This document shows, piece after piece, positions 42,488-51,188 of a DNA stretch of 64,000 nt. A program made the position numbers and the translations under genes. Source of the DNA: Novosphingobium ginsenosidimutans (GTDB lineage: Bacteria > Pseudomonadota > Alphaproteobacteria > Sphingomonadales > Sphingomonadaceae); assembly GCF_007954425.1 (NCBI RefSeq), contig NZ_CP042345.1, positions 806,001 through 870,000 on the forward strand. Direction: 5' to 3'. The notes under the pieces were generated by a model. It had not been told where the DNA came from and did no database searches. It worked only from the letters and a program-made list of their open reading frames with translations. Each line of letters begins with the position of its first letter. The first letter of the stretch is position 1.

Positions 42488-43636
42488 ATGGGTAAAGCTG
42501 CCAGCATGGCCGAACCCGCCGACGAGGCTGATTTTGACGATGCGCCCGGACAGGGGCTGCGCAAGATCATCCATGTCGACATGGACGCCTTCTATGCCAG
42601 CGTCGAACAGCGCGACGACCCCGCGCTACGCGGCAAGCCCGTGGCGGTCGGCGGCGATGGGCCGCGCGGCGTGCTGACCACCTGTTCCTACGAGGCGCGC
42701 AAGTTCGGCTGCCGCTCGGCCATGCCCTCGGTCACTGCCAAACGGCTCTGCCCGCAGCTGATTTTCGTGCGCCCGCGCTTTCCCGTTTACACCGCCGTCT
42801 CGCACCAGATCCGTGACATCTTCCGTGACTATACCCCGCTGGTCGAGCCGTTATCGCTGGATGAAGCCTATCTGGATGTCACCGCCGATGTGAAGGGCAT
42901 CGGCTCGGCCACTCGCATTGCCGAGCTGATCCGCGCCCGGATCAAGGCCGAGACCGGACTGACCGCCAGCGCAGGCGTCTCCTACAACAAGTTCATCGCC
43001 AAGCTGGCGAGCGATCAGAACAAGCCAGACGGTATCTGCGTAGTCCGCCCCGGTGAAGGTGCAGCCTTTGTTGCCGCCATGCCGGTCAAGCGTTTTCATG
43101 GCATCGGCCCGCGCGGCGCCGAGCGGATGAAGCAGCTGGGGATCGAGACCGGCGCTGACCTGGCCGCCAAGGACATCTACTTCCTGCGCGAGCATTTCGG
43201 CAGCCAGGCCGATTACCTTTACCGCGCCGCCCGCGGGATCGACCTGCGCCAGGTCAAGGCCGACCGGGCACGCAAGTCGGTCGGGGCCGAGCGGACTTTC
43301 GATCACGACATTTCCTCTGGCGCAGCGCTGCGCGAACAGCTTGAGCGGATCGTCGGCCTGACTTGGGACCGGATCGAGCGCAGCCGGTCCGAAGGCCGAA
43401 CCGTGACCCTGAAGCTCAAGCTCAAGGACTTCACCGGCCTGACCCGCGCCCGCTCGCTCCCCAAGCCGGTGCGGGACCGCAACCAATTTGCCGAGATCGG
43501 GCATGCCCTGCTCGAGGAACTGCTGCCCTTGCCGCAGCCCGTCCGGCTGATGGGGCTGACGCTGTCGCAACTGATCGAGGACGAGCCTGAAGCACCCGCC
43601 TTGGTCAGGTCGGCGAGCCAACTCTCGCTGTTCTGA
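42488..43636 (+). CDS. dinB: DNA polymerase IV (Y family)
   Basis: Error-prone translesion polymerase. The 382-residue protein has the catalytic palm residues in KIIHVDMDAFYASVE (about 26-40) and PLSLDEAYLDV, the nucleotide-binding YEARKFGCRSAM, the helix-hairpin-helix FHGIGPRGAERMKQLGI and the little-finger RVTLKLKLKDFTGLTRA. The terminal QLSLF is a beta-clamp binding motif. The start at 42488 gives a 24-residue N-terminal extension. Its last 32 bases are overlapped by the convergent Nudix gene. No LexA-type box is obvious in the short upstream region. Confidence 0.95.
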   Translation: MGKAASMAEPADEADFDDAPGQGLRKIIHVDMDAFYASVEQRDDPALRGKPVAVGGDGPRGVLTTCSYEARKFGCRSAMPSVTAKRLCPQLIFVRPRFPVYTAVSHQIRDIFRDYTPLVEPLSLDEAYLDVTADVKGIGSATRIAELIRARIKAETGLTASAGVSYNKFIAKLASDQNKPDGICVVRPGEGAAFVAAMPVKRFHGIGPRGAERMKQLGIETGADLAAKDIYFLREHFGSQADYLYRAARGIDLRQVKADRARKSVGAERTFDHDISSGAALREQLERIVGLTWDRIERSRSEGRTVTLKLKLKDFTGLTRARSLPKPVRDRNQFAEIGHALLEELLPLPQPVRLMGLTLSQLIEDEPEAPALVRSASQLSLF

Positions 43637-44090
43637 TCCACTCCGCCAGGTTGCGCTGCAATTGCTCTGCCAGGTTGGGGGGCAAGGCATCCGGGGCGAA
43701 AAACTCCGCCGCCACGATCTCGCGCCCGTCGCCTTGCGGCACGCCGCGCGCGCGGCCGGTGATGACATGGACGCGGTTGACCGTGCCGGCCAGCGGCTCC
43801 TCGATCATCGCCAGCTCGCGCGGGTCTTCCAGCGCGCAGGCGGTTTCCTCGGCCAGTTCGCGTAGCGCGGCAATCACCGGCGATTCATCCCGGCCAATTC
43901 CGCCACCGGGTAACATCCAGCGCCCGCTGCCATAGGAGTGGCGGACCAGTAGCACGCGCCCTTCATCGTCGAAGGCCAGGACCCGGCATCCGAGCAAGAG
44001 CGGCTTTCGGATCCGCCACCAGACCAGCCGCACCCGGTGCGCCTGGACCAGCAGCACCCGGTGTAGCGGCCGAGGAATCAGGCGAAGCAT
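43605..44090 (-). CDS. Nudix hydrolase
   Basis: A 161-residue Nudix-fold protein hydrolysing a nucleoside-diphosphate-linked compound. The Nudix box is LPGGGIGRDESPVIAALREL followed by AEETA, with the catalytic RELAEE intact but Ala where the consensus has Gly. The N-terminus PRPLHRVLLVQAHRVRLVWW is basic and amphipathic, possibly membrane-associated. It starts within the end of pgl (13-base overlap) and overlaps the dinB end by 32 bases on the opposite strand. The substrate is unknown. Confidence 0.88.
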   Translation of the reverse strand: MLRLIPRPLHRVLLVQAHRVRLVWWRIRKPLLLGCRVLAFDDEGRVLLVRHSYGSGRWMLPGGGIGRDESPVIAALRELAEETACALEDPRELAMIEEPLAGTVNRVHVITGRARGVPQGDGREIVAAEFFAPDALPPNLAEQLQRNLAEWIRTARVGSPT

Positions 44091-44698
44091 GTCACCGGCT
44101 GACGGGCGGCGCGGAGCAGGCGCGCGACCGGCAGGTCATGCTCGCCGCGCGTGGCCGCCTCGAACAGTGCGACCTTGTCCGTCCCGCGGATCACGAAGAT
44201 CACCTGATCGGCATCGAGCAGTGCCGGGATGGTCAGGCTGAGCCGGTCAAACGGCGCCTCGGGCGGGAGCGGATCAGGGGTCAGGCGGCGCAGCGACAGA
44301 GGATCGTCAGCTTGGGGATCGGTATTGGGGAACAGGCTGGCAATGTGCCCATCCCCGCCCATGCCCAGCCAGGCCACGGCAAAGTGCGGCGGCACGGCGT
44401 GCTCGGTCAGCGCCACGACCTTGGCTCCCACTGGTTCCAGCAAGGCCCGGATCCGGCCGACATTGCTGGCGGGATGATCCTCGGGGACGATCCGGTCATC
44501 ACCCGGCCAGACGGCGATCCGGCTCCAATCGAGCGGTCGCTGCGCCAGTTCGGCCAGGATCGGGAAGGGGGTCGAACCGCCAGGCACGGTAATCGCAACC
44601 GGGCCGCCGGTTCCGGCCAGCGCGGCGGACAAGTGTTCGAACAGCCAGTCGGCGATCTGGCTATCGGTGGCGGCAGAAACAATGCGCGGGGAGGTCAT
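44078..44698 (-). CDS. pgl: 6-phosphogluconolactonase
   Basis: Hydrolyses 6-phosphogluconolactone, second step of the pentose phosphate and Entner-Doudoroff routes. The 206-residue DevB-type protein shows AITVPGGSTPFPILAEL, IAVWPGDDRIVPEDHPASNVGR and LGMGGDGHIASLFPNTD, the signature set with the catalytic His. It is a little shorter than the average (230-250). zwf and edd, which usually accompany it in sphingomonads, are not here. The Nudix gene follows with a 13-base overlap. Confidence 0.92.
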   Translation of the reverse strand: MTSPRIVSAATDSQIADWLFEHLSAALAGTGGPVAITVPGGSTPFPILAELAQRPLDWSRIAVWPGDDRIVPEDHPASNVGRIRALLEPVGAKVVALTEHAVPPHFAVAWLGMGGDGHIASLFPNTDPQADDPLSLRRLTPDPLPPEAPFDRLSLTIPALLDADQVIFVIRGTDKVALFEAATRGEHDLPVARLLRAARQPVTCFA

Positions 44699-44736
44699 GC
44701 CCAGCGCATAGCATCGCTGCCCTCACCCGCGAGCGA

Positions 44737-45195
44737 TTATTTGAGCAACTGGCCCAGGAACCAGACGCGCTGTTCCGCCTGGTCGGTCCAGTCGTCGATC
44801 ACGCCGTCGGTGGCATTGTCACCGGCTGCGCCGGCCGCCGCCTTGGTTTCGCGCAGCGCCAGGATCAGGGCTTCGTTATCGGCCTTGAGCTCGGCGATCA
44901 TCGCTTCCGAGCCTTGCGTAGTCGCATCCTGATCGACAATCCGGCTGGAGCGCGCGATTGCCCCGATCGATGTCAGCGTATCGGCACCATTCTTGCGGAC
45001 GCGTTCGGCGATCAGATCGGTCAGGGCAAAAATCTCGGTCGCCTGTTCGTCGAACAGCAGGTGCAGATCGCGGAACTGCGGGCCGGCGACGTGCCAGTGG
45101 AAGTTCTTGGTCTTGAGATAGAGCGCGAAGCAATCGGCCAGCAAGGCATTGAGGCTGGCGACAAGCGCGGCACGGGAATTGTCGGTACGGGTCAT
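44737..45195 (-). CDS. dps: Dps family DNA-protecting ferritin
   Basis: A 152-residue dodecameric mini-ferritin that oxidises iron with peroxide and may coat DNA. The ferroxidase ligands fit the family spacing: His33, His45, Asp49, Asp60 and Glu64 in NFHWHVAGPQFRDLHLLFDE followed by QATEIFALTDLIAE. The N-terminal tail has few basic residues, so strong DNA binding is not evident. GAGGGGAA precedes ATG 45195. It is a single gene transcribed away from the GDT1-like gene end. Confidence 0.92.
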   Translation of the reverse strand: MTRTDNSRAALVASLNALLADCFALYLKTKNFHWHVAGPQFRDLHLLFDEQATEIFALTDLIAERVRKNGADTLTSIGAIARSSRIVDQDATTQGSEAMIAELKADNEALILALRETKAAAGAAGDNATDGVIDDWTDQAEQRVWFLGQLLK

Positions 45196-45289
45196 TGGCG
45201 GTTCCCCTCGGTTGGAATGAGGGCTTACTACCGCCGCCGCTCTAATCGACAAAACCGGATAATCTGGACTGTGTGATCGGACATTGGGA

Positions 45290-45841
45290 TCAGACCAGGC
45301 CACTGGCCTGCAACCCCAGACCCGCTGCCAGCAGCAGCAGTCCCGCGCCAAACGCCCTCCGTACCCGGCCCAGCCAGGGGAGCTGACCGATTACCATCCA
45401 GCCCGCCCCGACCACCAGCGCCGCCCCCACAGCGCCGCCCAGGCCGGTTGTCAGTGGCGCCCGGGTAAGCGCAGCCAGCGCGAAAACCAGAAAGCGCGCT
45501 GCATCGGTCAGCTGCATGGCGAAGATCACGATGGCAAATGCGCCCAGCGAATGAGTCGGCTCCGTTGGGGCGGCGCGCGGAGCCAGCACGATCAGTTCGA
45601 GCCCTGCCAATCCCAGCGCCAGGGCAACCAGAAACCAGCGCGCATTGCCAACCATCAAGCCAGCCACCTGCGCCCCGCCCCAGGCCGCCAGCCCTGCTGC
45701 CGCCATGCCGCTAACGCTTGCCACCAGCAACAAGCTGGGCCGTGCGCCCTGCCGCTCGGCCAGCTGCGCCACCAGCACCTGGTCGCGCGCGCCAACCCCG
45801 ACGAGCAGCGTGGCAAGGAGGGCGAAGAGCAAGCCGGTCAT
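45290..45841 (-). CDS. TMEM165/GDT1-like membrane protein with degenerate motifs
   Basis: A 183-residue protein with six hydrophobic helices in two similar halves, like the COG2119 (UPF0016/GDT1) Ca2+/Mn2+ exchangers. The family E-x-G-D-K-T motifs appear only as VGVGARDQVLVAQLAER and FAMQLTDAARFLVFAL: the Asp is kept in each half but the acidic first residue and Lys-Thr are lost. It may be an inactive or altered-specificity partner of a canonical homologue elsewhere. ATG 45841 has no good ribosome site. The open frame continues upstream through tRNA-Gly, which I regard as a shadow. Confidence 0.6.
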   Translation of the reverse strand: MTGLLFALLATLLVGVGARDQVLVAQLAERQGARPSLLLVASVSGMAAAGLAAWGGAQVAGLMVGNARWFLVALALGLAGLELIVLAPRAAPTEPTHSLGAFAIVIFAMQLTDAARFLVFALAALTRAPLTTGLGGAVGAALVVGAGWMVIGQLPWLGRVRRAFGAGLLLLAAGLGLQASGLV

Positions 45842-45906
45842 GCATGACGCATAGCAACATGCAGGCCGAAGGCCACGACGGTTCGATGGTTTCTGAATGA
45901 TGTTTC

Positions 45907-45981
45907 TGGAGCGGGCGAAGGGATTCGAACCCTCGACCCCAACCTTGGCAAGGTTGTGCTCTACCCCTGAGCTACGCCCGC
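45907..45981 (-). tRNA. tRNA-Gly (GCC anticodon)
   Basis: Cloverleaf with acceptor GCGGGCG/CGCCCGC, D-arm GCTCAGGGGTAGAGC, anticodon loop TTGCCAA (anticodon GCC), T-loop TTCGAAT and encoded TCCA end. Confidence 0.96.
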
Positions 45982-46033
45982 TCTGAACGTCCAAAGCCCT
46001 GTGCCAGTGCGGCAGGGGCCGGGGAGAGGCGCG

Positions 46034-46062
46034 CGGTTAGCATCGGCCTTCCGGCTTGCCAA
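46034..46062 (-). promoter_or_regulatory. Candidate promoter of tRNA-Gly
   Basis: On the minus strand TTGGCA, a 17-base spacer and TAACCG, 52 bases before the tRNA. The -10 is weak; the spacing is as in the other tRNA promoters. Confidence 0.4.
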
Positions 46063-46151
46063 GGGGAAAATGCGCAGAATGTGAAAGCAGCGCTTTGTGA
46101 CTTCACAAATGCCCCCGAAAGCCCACATTGGGGGCTAAGCGCAAATCCATC

Positions 46152-46156
46152 TGGAG
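46152..46156 (+). promoter_or_regulatory. Ribosome binding site selecting a TTG start
   Basis: TGGAG ends seven bases before TTG 46164 and sixteen before ATG 46173, favouring TTG as the start of the thioredoxin gene. Confidence 0.5.
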
Positions 46157-46163
46157 TTTACCC

Positions 46164-47069
46164 TTGGCAAGCATGGGCCTTAGCCTCGACGAGCAGAAGG
46201 CGGTCGACCGGTTCCGCAAGGACGTGGTTGAACCGTCGATGACCAGTCTCGTCATCCTCGATTTCTGGGCCGAATGGTGCGGTCCATGCAAAGCGCTGAC
46301 CCCGATGCTGGAAAAGGTCGCGGCGGACTATGCCGACAAGGGCGTGGTCCTGGCCAAGGTCAATGTCGACGAGGAACAGTTCATCGCCGCGCAATTCCAG
46401 GTCCGCCCGATCCCCACGGTCTATGCCATGTTCCAGGGTCAGCCGGTGGCGGACCTGACCAACGCCCGCAGCGAATCGCAGCTGAAGGGCATTCTTGACC
46501 AGTTGCTGGCCAAGCTGCCGGTTCAGCCGGGCGGCGCCGCGCCGGCGCAGGATGTCGGCCCGCTGATCGCCATGGGCGAGGATGCGCTGGCCGGCGGCGA
46601 TGCCGAGCGGGCTGCCAACATATTCATGCAGATCGCCGAAATCGCACCCGACAATGGCGCAGCCCAGGGCGGCTTGCTGCGTGCACTGATTGCGGCGGGG
46701 CACCTTGCCGAAGCCGAGGCCGTGCTGGCCGAACTGCCCGAGGCCCTGGCCAAGGATGCCGAGGTGGCCCGGGCCCGCGCCGCGCTCGATCTGGCCAAGG
46801 ACCGGCCGGCCGACGATGAGTTGGCCGCGCTCCGCGCTGGCGCGACGGCAGACAATCCCGACGGCCAGCTGGCCTATGCCACGGCTGCCTTCGCCGCCGG
46901 GGAACGCGATGCGGCGGCAGAGACTTTGCTCGCCATGATTGCTGCCGACCGCGAATGGAACGAAGGCGCCGCAAGGGCCAAGCTGCTGCAGATCTTTGAA
47001 GCCGTCGGTTTGGAAGACCCGTGGGTCGCCGCCACGCGCCGCAAGCTGTCGCTGGTCCTGTTCGGGTGA
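46164..47069 (+). CDS. Thioredoxin-TPR protein, CnoX/YbbN-like
   Basis: A 301-residue protein: thioredoxin domain (about 20-120) with WCGPC (Cys39, Cys42) and the cis-Pro in VRPIPTVYAMF, followed by Ala-rich TPR-like helices (about 140-300). CnoX-type proteins protect unfolded clients from oxidation and hand them to GroEL or DnaK; E. coli YbbN has a degenerate SxxC site whereas here the full CxxC suggests redox activity, as in Caulobacter CnoX. Start chosen as TTG by the ribosome site. The Lon-domain gene overlaps its stop by four bases. Confidence 0.9.
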   Translation: MASMGLSLDEQKAVDRFRKDVVEPSMTSLVILDFWAEWCGPCKALTPMLEKVAADYADKGVVLAKVNVDEEQFIAAQFQVRPIPTVYAMFQGQPVADLTNARSESQLKGILDQLLAKLPVQPGGAAPAQDVGPLIAMGEDALAGGDAERAANIFMQIAEIAPDNGAAQGGLLRALIAAGHLAEAEAVLAELPEALAKDAEVARARAALDLAKDRPADDELAALRAGATADNPDGQLAYATAAFAAGERDAAAETLLAMIAADREWNEGAARAKLLQIFEAVGLEDPWVAATRRKLSLVLFG

Positions 47070-47683
47070 GCAGCCCCGTGCGCCTGTCGATCTTCCCGCT
47101 GACCGGTGCCCTGCTTTACCCCGGGCTGCAACTGCCGCTGCACATCTTTGAGCCGCGTTACCGGGCAATGGTAACCGATGCCCTGGCCCGCGATCGCCGG
47201 ATCGGCATGATCCAGCCCCAGCGCCCGGAAGATGACGCGCCGCTCTTCACCGTCGGCTGCGTTGGCAAGATCGCCGATGTCGAGGCCCTGGAGGACGGGC
47301 GTTTCAACCTGGTGCTGGAAGGCGAATCGCGCTTTCGGTTGCTGCGCGAACTTGATGTCATCACCCCCTTCCGCCAGGTCGAGGTCGAGCTGCTCGAGGA
47401 GCCGCCCTTTCAGGCGCTCTCGCCGATCGAGCGTGCCGGGTTTGAGCGCGAGGCGCGGCGCTTTGCCGAGGCCCAGGGCTACCGGGTCGACTGGGAAGCA
47501 GTGACAACGCTGGACGACTGTTCGCTGATCGACGGGGTCAGCCAGATCGCCCCGTTCGATGCGGCGGCGAAGCAAGCGCTGCTTGAGGCACCAAACCTTG
47601 CCGCGCGGTGCGAGCTGCTGGTCCAGCTGATGCAGTTCTTCGGCCGCCGTGACAGCGACGAAGGCCGGGTTACGCTGCAATAG
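47066..47683 (+). CDS. LON peptidase substrate-binding-domain protein
   Basis: A 205-residue protein with only the N-terminal LON domain, no ATPase or protease part. It begins RLSIFPLTGALLYPGLQLPL then HIFEPRYRAMV, with GTVGCVGKI-like VGCVGKIADVEALEDGRFNLVLEGESRFR, the typical beta-rich order. The GTG start lies in the thioredoxin stop (GTGA), so the two are co-translated; the pairing is conserved in alphaproteobacteria and points to a protein quality-control job. It converges on marC with six bases between. Confidence 0.9.
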   Translation: MSSPVRLSIFPLTGALLYPGLQLPLHIFEPRYRAMVTDALARDRRIGMIQPQRPEDDAPLFTVGCVGKIADVEALEDGRFNLVLEGESRFRLLRELDVITPFRQVEVELLEEPPFQALSPIERAGFEREARRFAEAQGYRVDWEAVTTLDDCSLIDGVSQIAPFDAAAKQALLEAPNLAARCELLVQLMQFFGRRDSDEGRVTLQ

Positions 47684-47689
47684 CCTGGT

Positions 47690-48310
47690 CTAGGCCAGCG
47701 TGGCCTTCAGGCCATCGATCACATACTGCGCCGCAAGCGCCGCCAGCAGCACGCCGAGCAGGCGGGTGATGACCGCTTCCACCCGCGCGCCGAGCAGCTT
47801 CATCAGCGGGCCGGCGGCGACCAGCGCCAGCAAGGTCAGCAGCATGACTGCCGCTAGCGCGCCCAGTACGACCAGCGTTTCGTTCGTGCCATTGGCCCGC
47901 GCCGTCAGCAGCATGATCGTGGCGATCGAGCCCGGACCGGCGATCATCGGCATGGCCATCGGGAAGACCGAGACATCCTCGATCTCGGGCGTGCCCTTGA
48001 TCTTCTCCGCGCGTTCCTCACGGCGCTGGGTGCGCTTTTCGAACACCATATCGAGCGCGATGAGGAACAGCATGATCCCGCCCGCAATCCGGAAGGAATC
48101 GAGCTCGATGTGCAGCGCGCCGAGCAGATCTTCCCCGAACACGGCGAAGATCAGCAGGATAATCGTGGCGATGAAGCAGGCCCGCAGCGCCATTGTCCGT
48201 GCCTGGGCGTGGCTGGCTCCGCTGGTCAGGCCAGCATAGATCGGCGCGCAGCCGGGCGGATCGATCACCACGAACAGCGCGATAAAGGCGGAGAGGAACA
48301 GCTCGAGCAT
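47690..48310 (-). CDS. marC: MarC family integral membrane protein
   Basis: A 206-residue inner-membrane protein with six hydrophobic segments. LFVVIDPPGCAPIYAGLT near the N-terminus and SVFPMAMPMIAGPGSIATIMLLT in the middle are the duplicated family motifs. MarC was once linked with multiple antibiotic resistance but the role is not established; related proteins have been proposed as amino acid exporters. It is preceded by a lipoprotein gene on the same strand with a 3-base gap. Confidence 0.88.
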   Translation of the reverse strand: MLELFLSAFIALFVVIDPPGCAPIYAGLTSGASHAQARTMALRACFIATIILLIFAVFGEDLLGALHIELDSFRIAGGIMLFLIALDMVFEKRTQRREERAEKIKGTPEIEDVSVFPMAMPMIAGPGSIATIMLLTARANGTNETLVVLGALAAVMLLTLLALVAAGPLMKLLGARVEAVITRLLGVLLAALAAQYVIDGLKATLA

Positions 48311-48313
48311 GGT

Positions 48314-48997
48314 CTAACGCACCGCAGCTGGGGCCGGGACAGTCTGTTCGAGGACGGTTTCGAAGGTCGTCCCGTTCCACAGCGAGACGCGCACCGTGCG
48401 TCCACCCAGACGGCCCACGCCAGTGCCCCACCGCAGGGTACCGTCCACCGACGCGCCCGTCTGCCAGTCACTATCGGCTACCGCGATCAGGGGCGGCTGG
48501 ACCGGGCGGACCTTGCATTCGGCCACACGCGCGGCGATCATTTCCGGCGCTGCCGAGGCACCGTCCGAGGTCAGGCTCATGTCGGCGATCCACTTGAGCT
48601 CACCATTCTTCTGCCGCTGCCAGATCGTCGCGAAAGTGCCGCTGGCGTTGGGGCTTTGCCAGCCGCCGCGCGTCACGGCGTAGGAGCCGTCGCAGCTCGA
48701 CCAAACGGCATGGGGTTGCCAGGTAACGGCGACGGCGGGTTCGGCCCGGCCCTTCAGCCAGTCCGCCGCCTTGACACGCTGCGGCACAAACATCTCCGCA
48801 CCCTCGGCCGCGGTGGCGCGGAAGGCAGCCCACTGACCCTTCTCCTGCGCCAGCCGGGCAAAAGCGAGCTCGGCTGCGATCACTTCGCTGGGATTGGCGA
48901 CCGGCTTCAGCGGCGGGCCATAGCGCGGCCGGCTTGGCCCGGAAGCACAAGCGGCAAGAGCGAGCGAAAATGCGGCGGCGACCAGGAAACGCTTCAT
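48314..48997 (-). CDS. Lipoprotein with SnoaL/DUF4440-like body
   Basis: A 227-residue predicted lipoprotein: RFLVAAAFSLALAACASG has a lipobox at about 14-17. The body (about 36-150) with IAAELAFARLAQEKGQWAAF, WLKGRAEPAVAVTW, VTRGGWQSPNASGTFATIWQ and LKWIADMSL resembles a cone-shaped SnoaL/DUF4440 domain. The last 70 residues look like a separate beta-rich region. It lies between folD and marC on the same strand. I do not recognise a catalytic set; the function is unknown. Confidence 0.72.
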   Translation of the reverse strand: MKRFLVAAAFSLALAACASGPSRPRYGPPLKPVANPSEVIAAELAFARLAQEKGQWAAFRATAAEGAEMFVPQRVKAADWLKGRAEPAVAVTWQPHAVWSSCDGSYAVTRGGWQSPNASGTFATIWQRQKNGELKWIADMSLTSDGASAAPEMIAARVAECKVRPVQPPLIAVADSDWQTGASVDGTLRWGTGVGRLGGRTVRVSLWNGTTFETVLEQTVPAPAAVR

Positions 48998-49007
48998 GGG
49001 CAGCAGC

Positions 49008-49907
49008 CTAAAGCGCTTGGTCCTCCAGCGCCACCCCTGCATTGCGATGCGCGGCGACCAGCGTGTTGCGCAGCAGGACCGCGATGGTCATCGGACCGAC
49101 CCCGCCGGGGACTGGAGTAATCGCACCAGCGACTGGCAGCACGTCCTCATAGTCGACATCGCCGACCAGCCGGCCGCGATTCTCGCCTTCCAGCGCCGGG
49201 AGGCGGTTGATTCCGACATCGATCACCGTCGCGCCGGGCTTGATCCAGTCACCCTTGACCATTTCCGGTCGGCCGACAGCGGCGACCACGATATCGGCGC
49301 GGCGCACCACGTCTGGCAGGTTTTGCGTGCGGCTGTGAGCGATGGTCACCGTGCAGCTTTCGGCCAGCAGCAGCTGCGCCATCGGCTTGCCGACCAGGAT
49401 CGAACGCCCGATTACCACGGCATCCTTGCCCGAAAGGCTACCCAGCTTGTCCTTGAGCAACATCAGGCAACCAAGCGGGGTGCATGGCACCAGCCCTGGC
49501 AGACCAAGAGCCAGCCGGCCCGTGCTGGTCGGCGTCAGGCCGTCGACATCCTTGTTCGGACTGATCCGCTCGACCACCGCCTGTTCGTCGAGATGCTTGG
49601 GGAGTGGCAGCTGGACCAGAATGCCATCGACCGCCGGGTCGGCATTGAGCTGTTCGACCAGCGCAATCAGATCGGCCTGGGTGGTCGCGGCGGGCAGCTT
49701 GTGCTCGAAGCTGGCCATGCCCGCCTCAACCGTCTGCTTGCCCTTGCTGCGAACATAAACCTGGCTGGCCGGATCATCGCCGACCAGCACCACGGCGAGG
49801 CCTGCCTTGCGCCCTGCCTTGGCCGCAAACGCGGCGGCAGCCACGCCTACGCGCTCGCGCAGGCCAGCTGCAAAGGCCTTGCCGTCGATTACTTCGGCTT
49901 GGCTCAT
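49008..49907 (-). CDS. folD: FolD, methylene-THF dehydrogenase/cyclohydrolase
   Basis: Bifunctional enzyme interconverting methylene-, methenyl- and formyl-tetrahydrofolate with NADP. The 299-residue protein shows [21 protein letters not shown] with the catalytic Lys, [57 protein letters not shown] and [17 protein letters not shown]. It starts inside the yggT stop (4-base overlap), so argB-yggT-folD behaves as a single run. Confidence 0.96.
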   Translation of the reverse strand: MSQAEVIDGKAFAAGLRERVGVAAAAFAAKAGRKAGLAVVLVGDDPASQVYVRSKGKQTVEAGMASFEHKLPAATTQADLIALVEQLNADPAVDGILVQLPLPKHLDEQAVVERISPNKDVDGLTPTSTGRLALGLPGLVPCTPLGCLMLLKDKLGSLSGKDAVVIGRSILVGKPMAQLLLAESCTVTIAHSRTQNLPDVVRRADIVVAAVGRPEMVKGDWIKPGATVIDVGINRLPALEGENRGRLVGDVDYEDVLPVAGAITPVPGGVGPMTIAVLLRNTLVAAHRNAGVALEDQAL

Positions 49908-50197
49908 CCGACCTGGCGCCCAACGTAGGAAAGGATGATGATCGCCACTTGGATCAGCAGCAACAGCACGATCGGCGAGAAATCGATCCCGCCAGTGTTG
50001 GGCATGCGGCGCTTGATCGGCGCCAGGATCGGATCGAGGATCGCGTTGAGCGCGGTCCACAGCGCCGAAACCAGCTGGTTATGATAGTTCACCACGTTGA
50101 AGCTGATCAGCAGCCCCAGGATGAACTGCACGATCACCGCCGTGGTGATCACGTTGGCAAACAGCACCAGGATCGGGACGAGCACTTCGTTGATCAT
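49904..50197 (-). CDS. YggT family membrane protein
   Basis: A 97-residue protein with two hydrophobic stretches (about 8-33 and 73-92) separated by a loop with [20 protein letters not shown] and [19 protein letters not shown], the family signature. YggT proteins are linked with osmotic or cell-division-related envelope functions but are not well defined. It overlaps folD and follows argB by 29 bases. Confidence 0.87.
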   Translation of the reverse strand: MINEVLVPILVLFANVITTAVIVQFILGLLISFNVVNYHNQLVSALWTALNAILDPILAPIKRRMPNTGGIDFSPIVLLLLIQVAIIILSYVGRQVG

Positions 50198-50226
50198 CGG
50201 GTTGGTCCTTGGAAAAGAAAGGGCCG

Positions 50227-51123
50227 TTAGCGGCGGATCAGGGTGCCTGCCCCGCGCGAGGTAAAGATTTCAATCAGCATGGCATGCGGGACGCGCCCGT
50301 CGAGCACGACCGCGGCCTCGCACCCGGCCTCAACCGCGTGGATGCAGGTTTCAAGCTTGGGGATCATCCCGCCGCTGATCGTGCCATCGTCTTGCAGCTT
50401 GGTGATGTCGGCCGGAGTCAGGTCGGTCAGCAGGTTGCCCTGCTTGTCGAGCACGCCGGCCACATCGGTCAGCAGGAACAGCCGCGCCGCGCCCAGCGCC
50501 GCAGCAATCGCGCCAGCCATGGTATCGGCGTTGATATTGTAGGTCTCGCCATCGACCCCCGGCGCAATCGGCGCGATGACCGGGATCATGCCGGCAGCGC
50601 TGGCGGTTTCGATCAGGGTCACGTCGACCGCGGTCGGCTCACCGACAAAGCCCAGGTCAACGGCCTGCTCGATATTGCTTTCGGGGTCCTTGGTGGTGCG
50701 TTCCACCTTGGTGGCGATCACGAGCCCACCGTCCTTCCCCGAAATGCCCAGCGCCTTGCCGCCGGCTCCGGCGATCCAGCCGACCAGTTCCTTGTTGATC
50801 GCGCCGGAGAGAACCATTTCGGCGATTTCCGCTGTGGCCTTGTCAGTCACCCGCAGGCCATCGACGAACTTGCTCTCAACCCCAAGCTTCTTGAGCATGG
50901 CGCCGATCTGCGGACCGCCACCGTGAACCACAACCGGGTTGATCCCCACCGCCTTCAGCAGCACGACGTCCTCGGCAAAATCGCGCGCCAGTTCGGGATC
51001 GCCCATGGCATGGCCGCCGTACTTCACCACAAAGGTCCGCCCGGCATAGCGCTGCAGATAGGGCAGCGCCTCGACCAGCGTTTCGGCCTTGGTAAGCATC
51101 TGAGGATCGTGGGACTGGGTCAT
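50227..51123 (-). CDS. argB: Acetylglutamate kinase ArgB
   Basis: Phosphorylates N-acetylglutamate in arginine synthesis. The 298-residue amino acid kinase-fold protein shows [41 protein letters not shown], the acetylglutamate site [28 protein letters not shown] and [17 protein letters not shown]. The N-terminal helix ([18 protein letters not shown]) is of the type found in arginine-inhibited, hexameric ArgB, so feedback control is likely. It is followed by yggT and folD. Confidence 0.96.
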   Translation of the reverse strand: MTQSHDPQMLTKAETLVEALPYLQRYAGRTFVVKYGGHAMGDPELARDFAEDVVLLKAVGINPVVVHGGGPQIGAMLKKLGVESKFVDGLRVTDKATAEIAEMVLSGAINKELVGWIAGAGGKALGISGKDGGLVIATKVERTTKDPESNIEQAVDLGFVGEPTAVDVTLIETASAAGMIPVIAPIAPGVDGETYNINADTMAGAIAAALGAARLFLLTDVAGVLDKQGNLLTDLTPADITKLQDDGTISGGMIPKLETCIHAVEAGCEAAVVLDGRVPHAMLIEIFTSRGAGTLIRR

Positions 51124-51188
51124 GATGGTGCGGCCTTTAGCCTGCTGGCCACGGAATTGAAGCCTTTTGTCGCAGGCGGCAGGCTGGC

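Noticed and set aside
45842..45994. N-terminal extension of the GDT1-like protein through tRNA-Gly
   Set aside because: Unlike the tRNA-Thr case, a normal ATG lies after the tRNA and directly before the first membrane helix.
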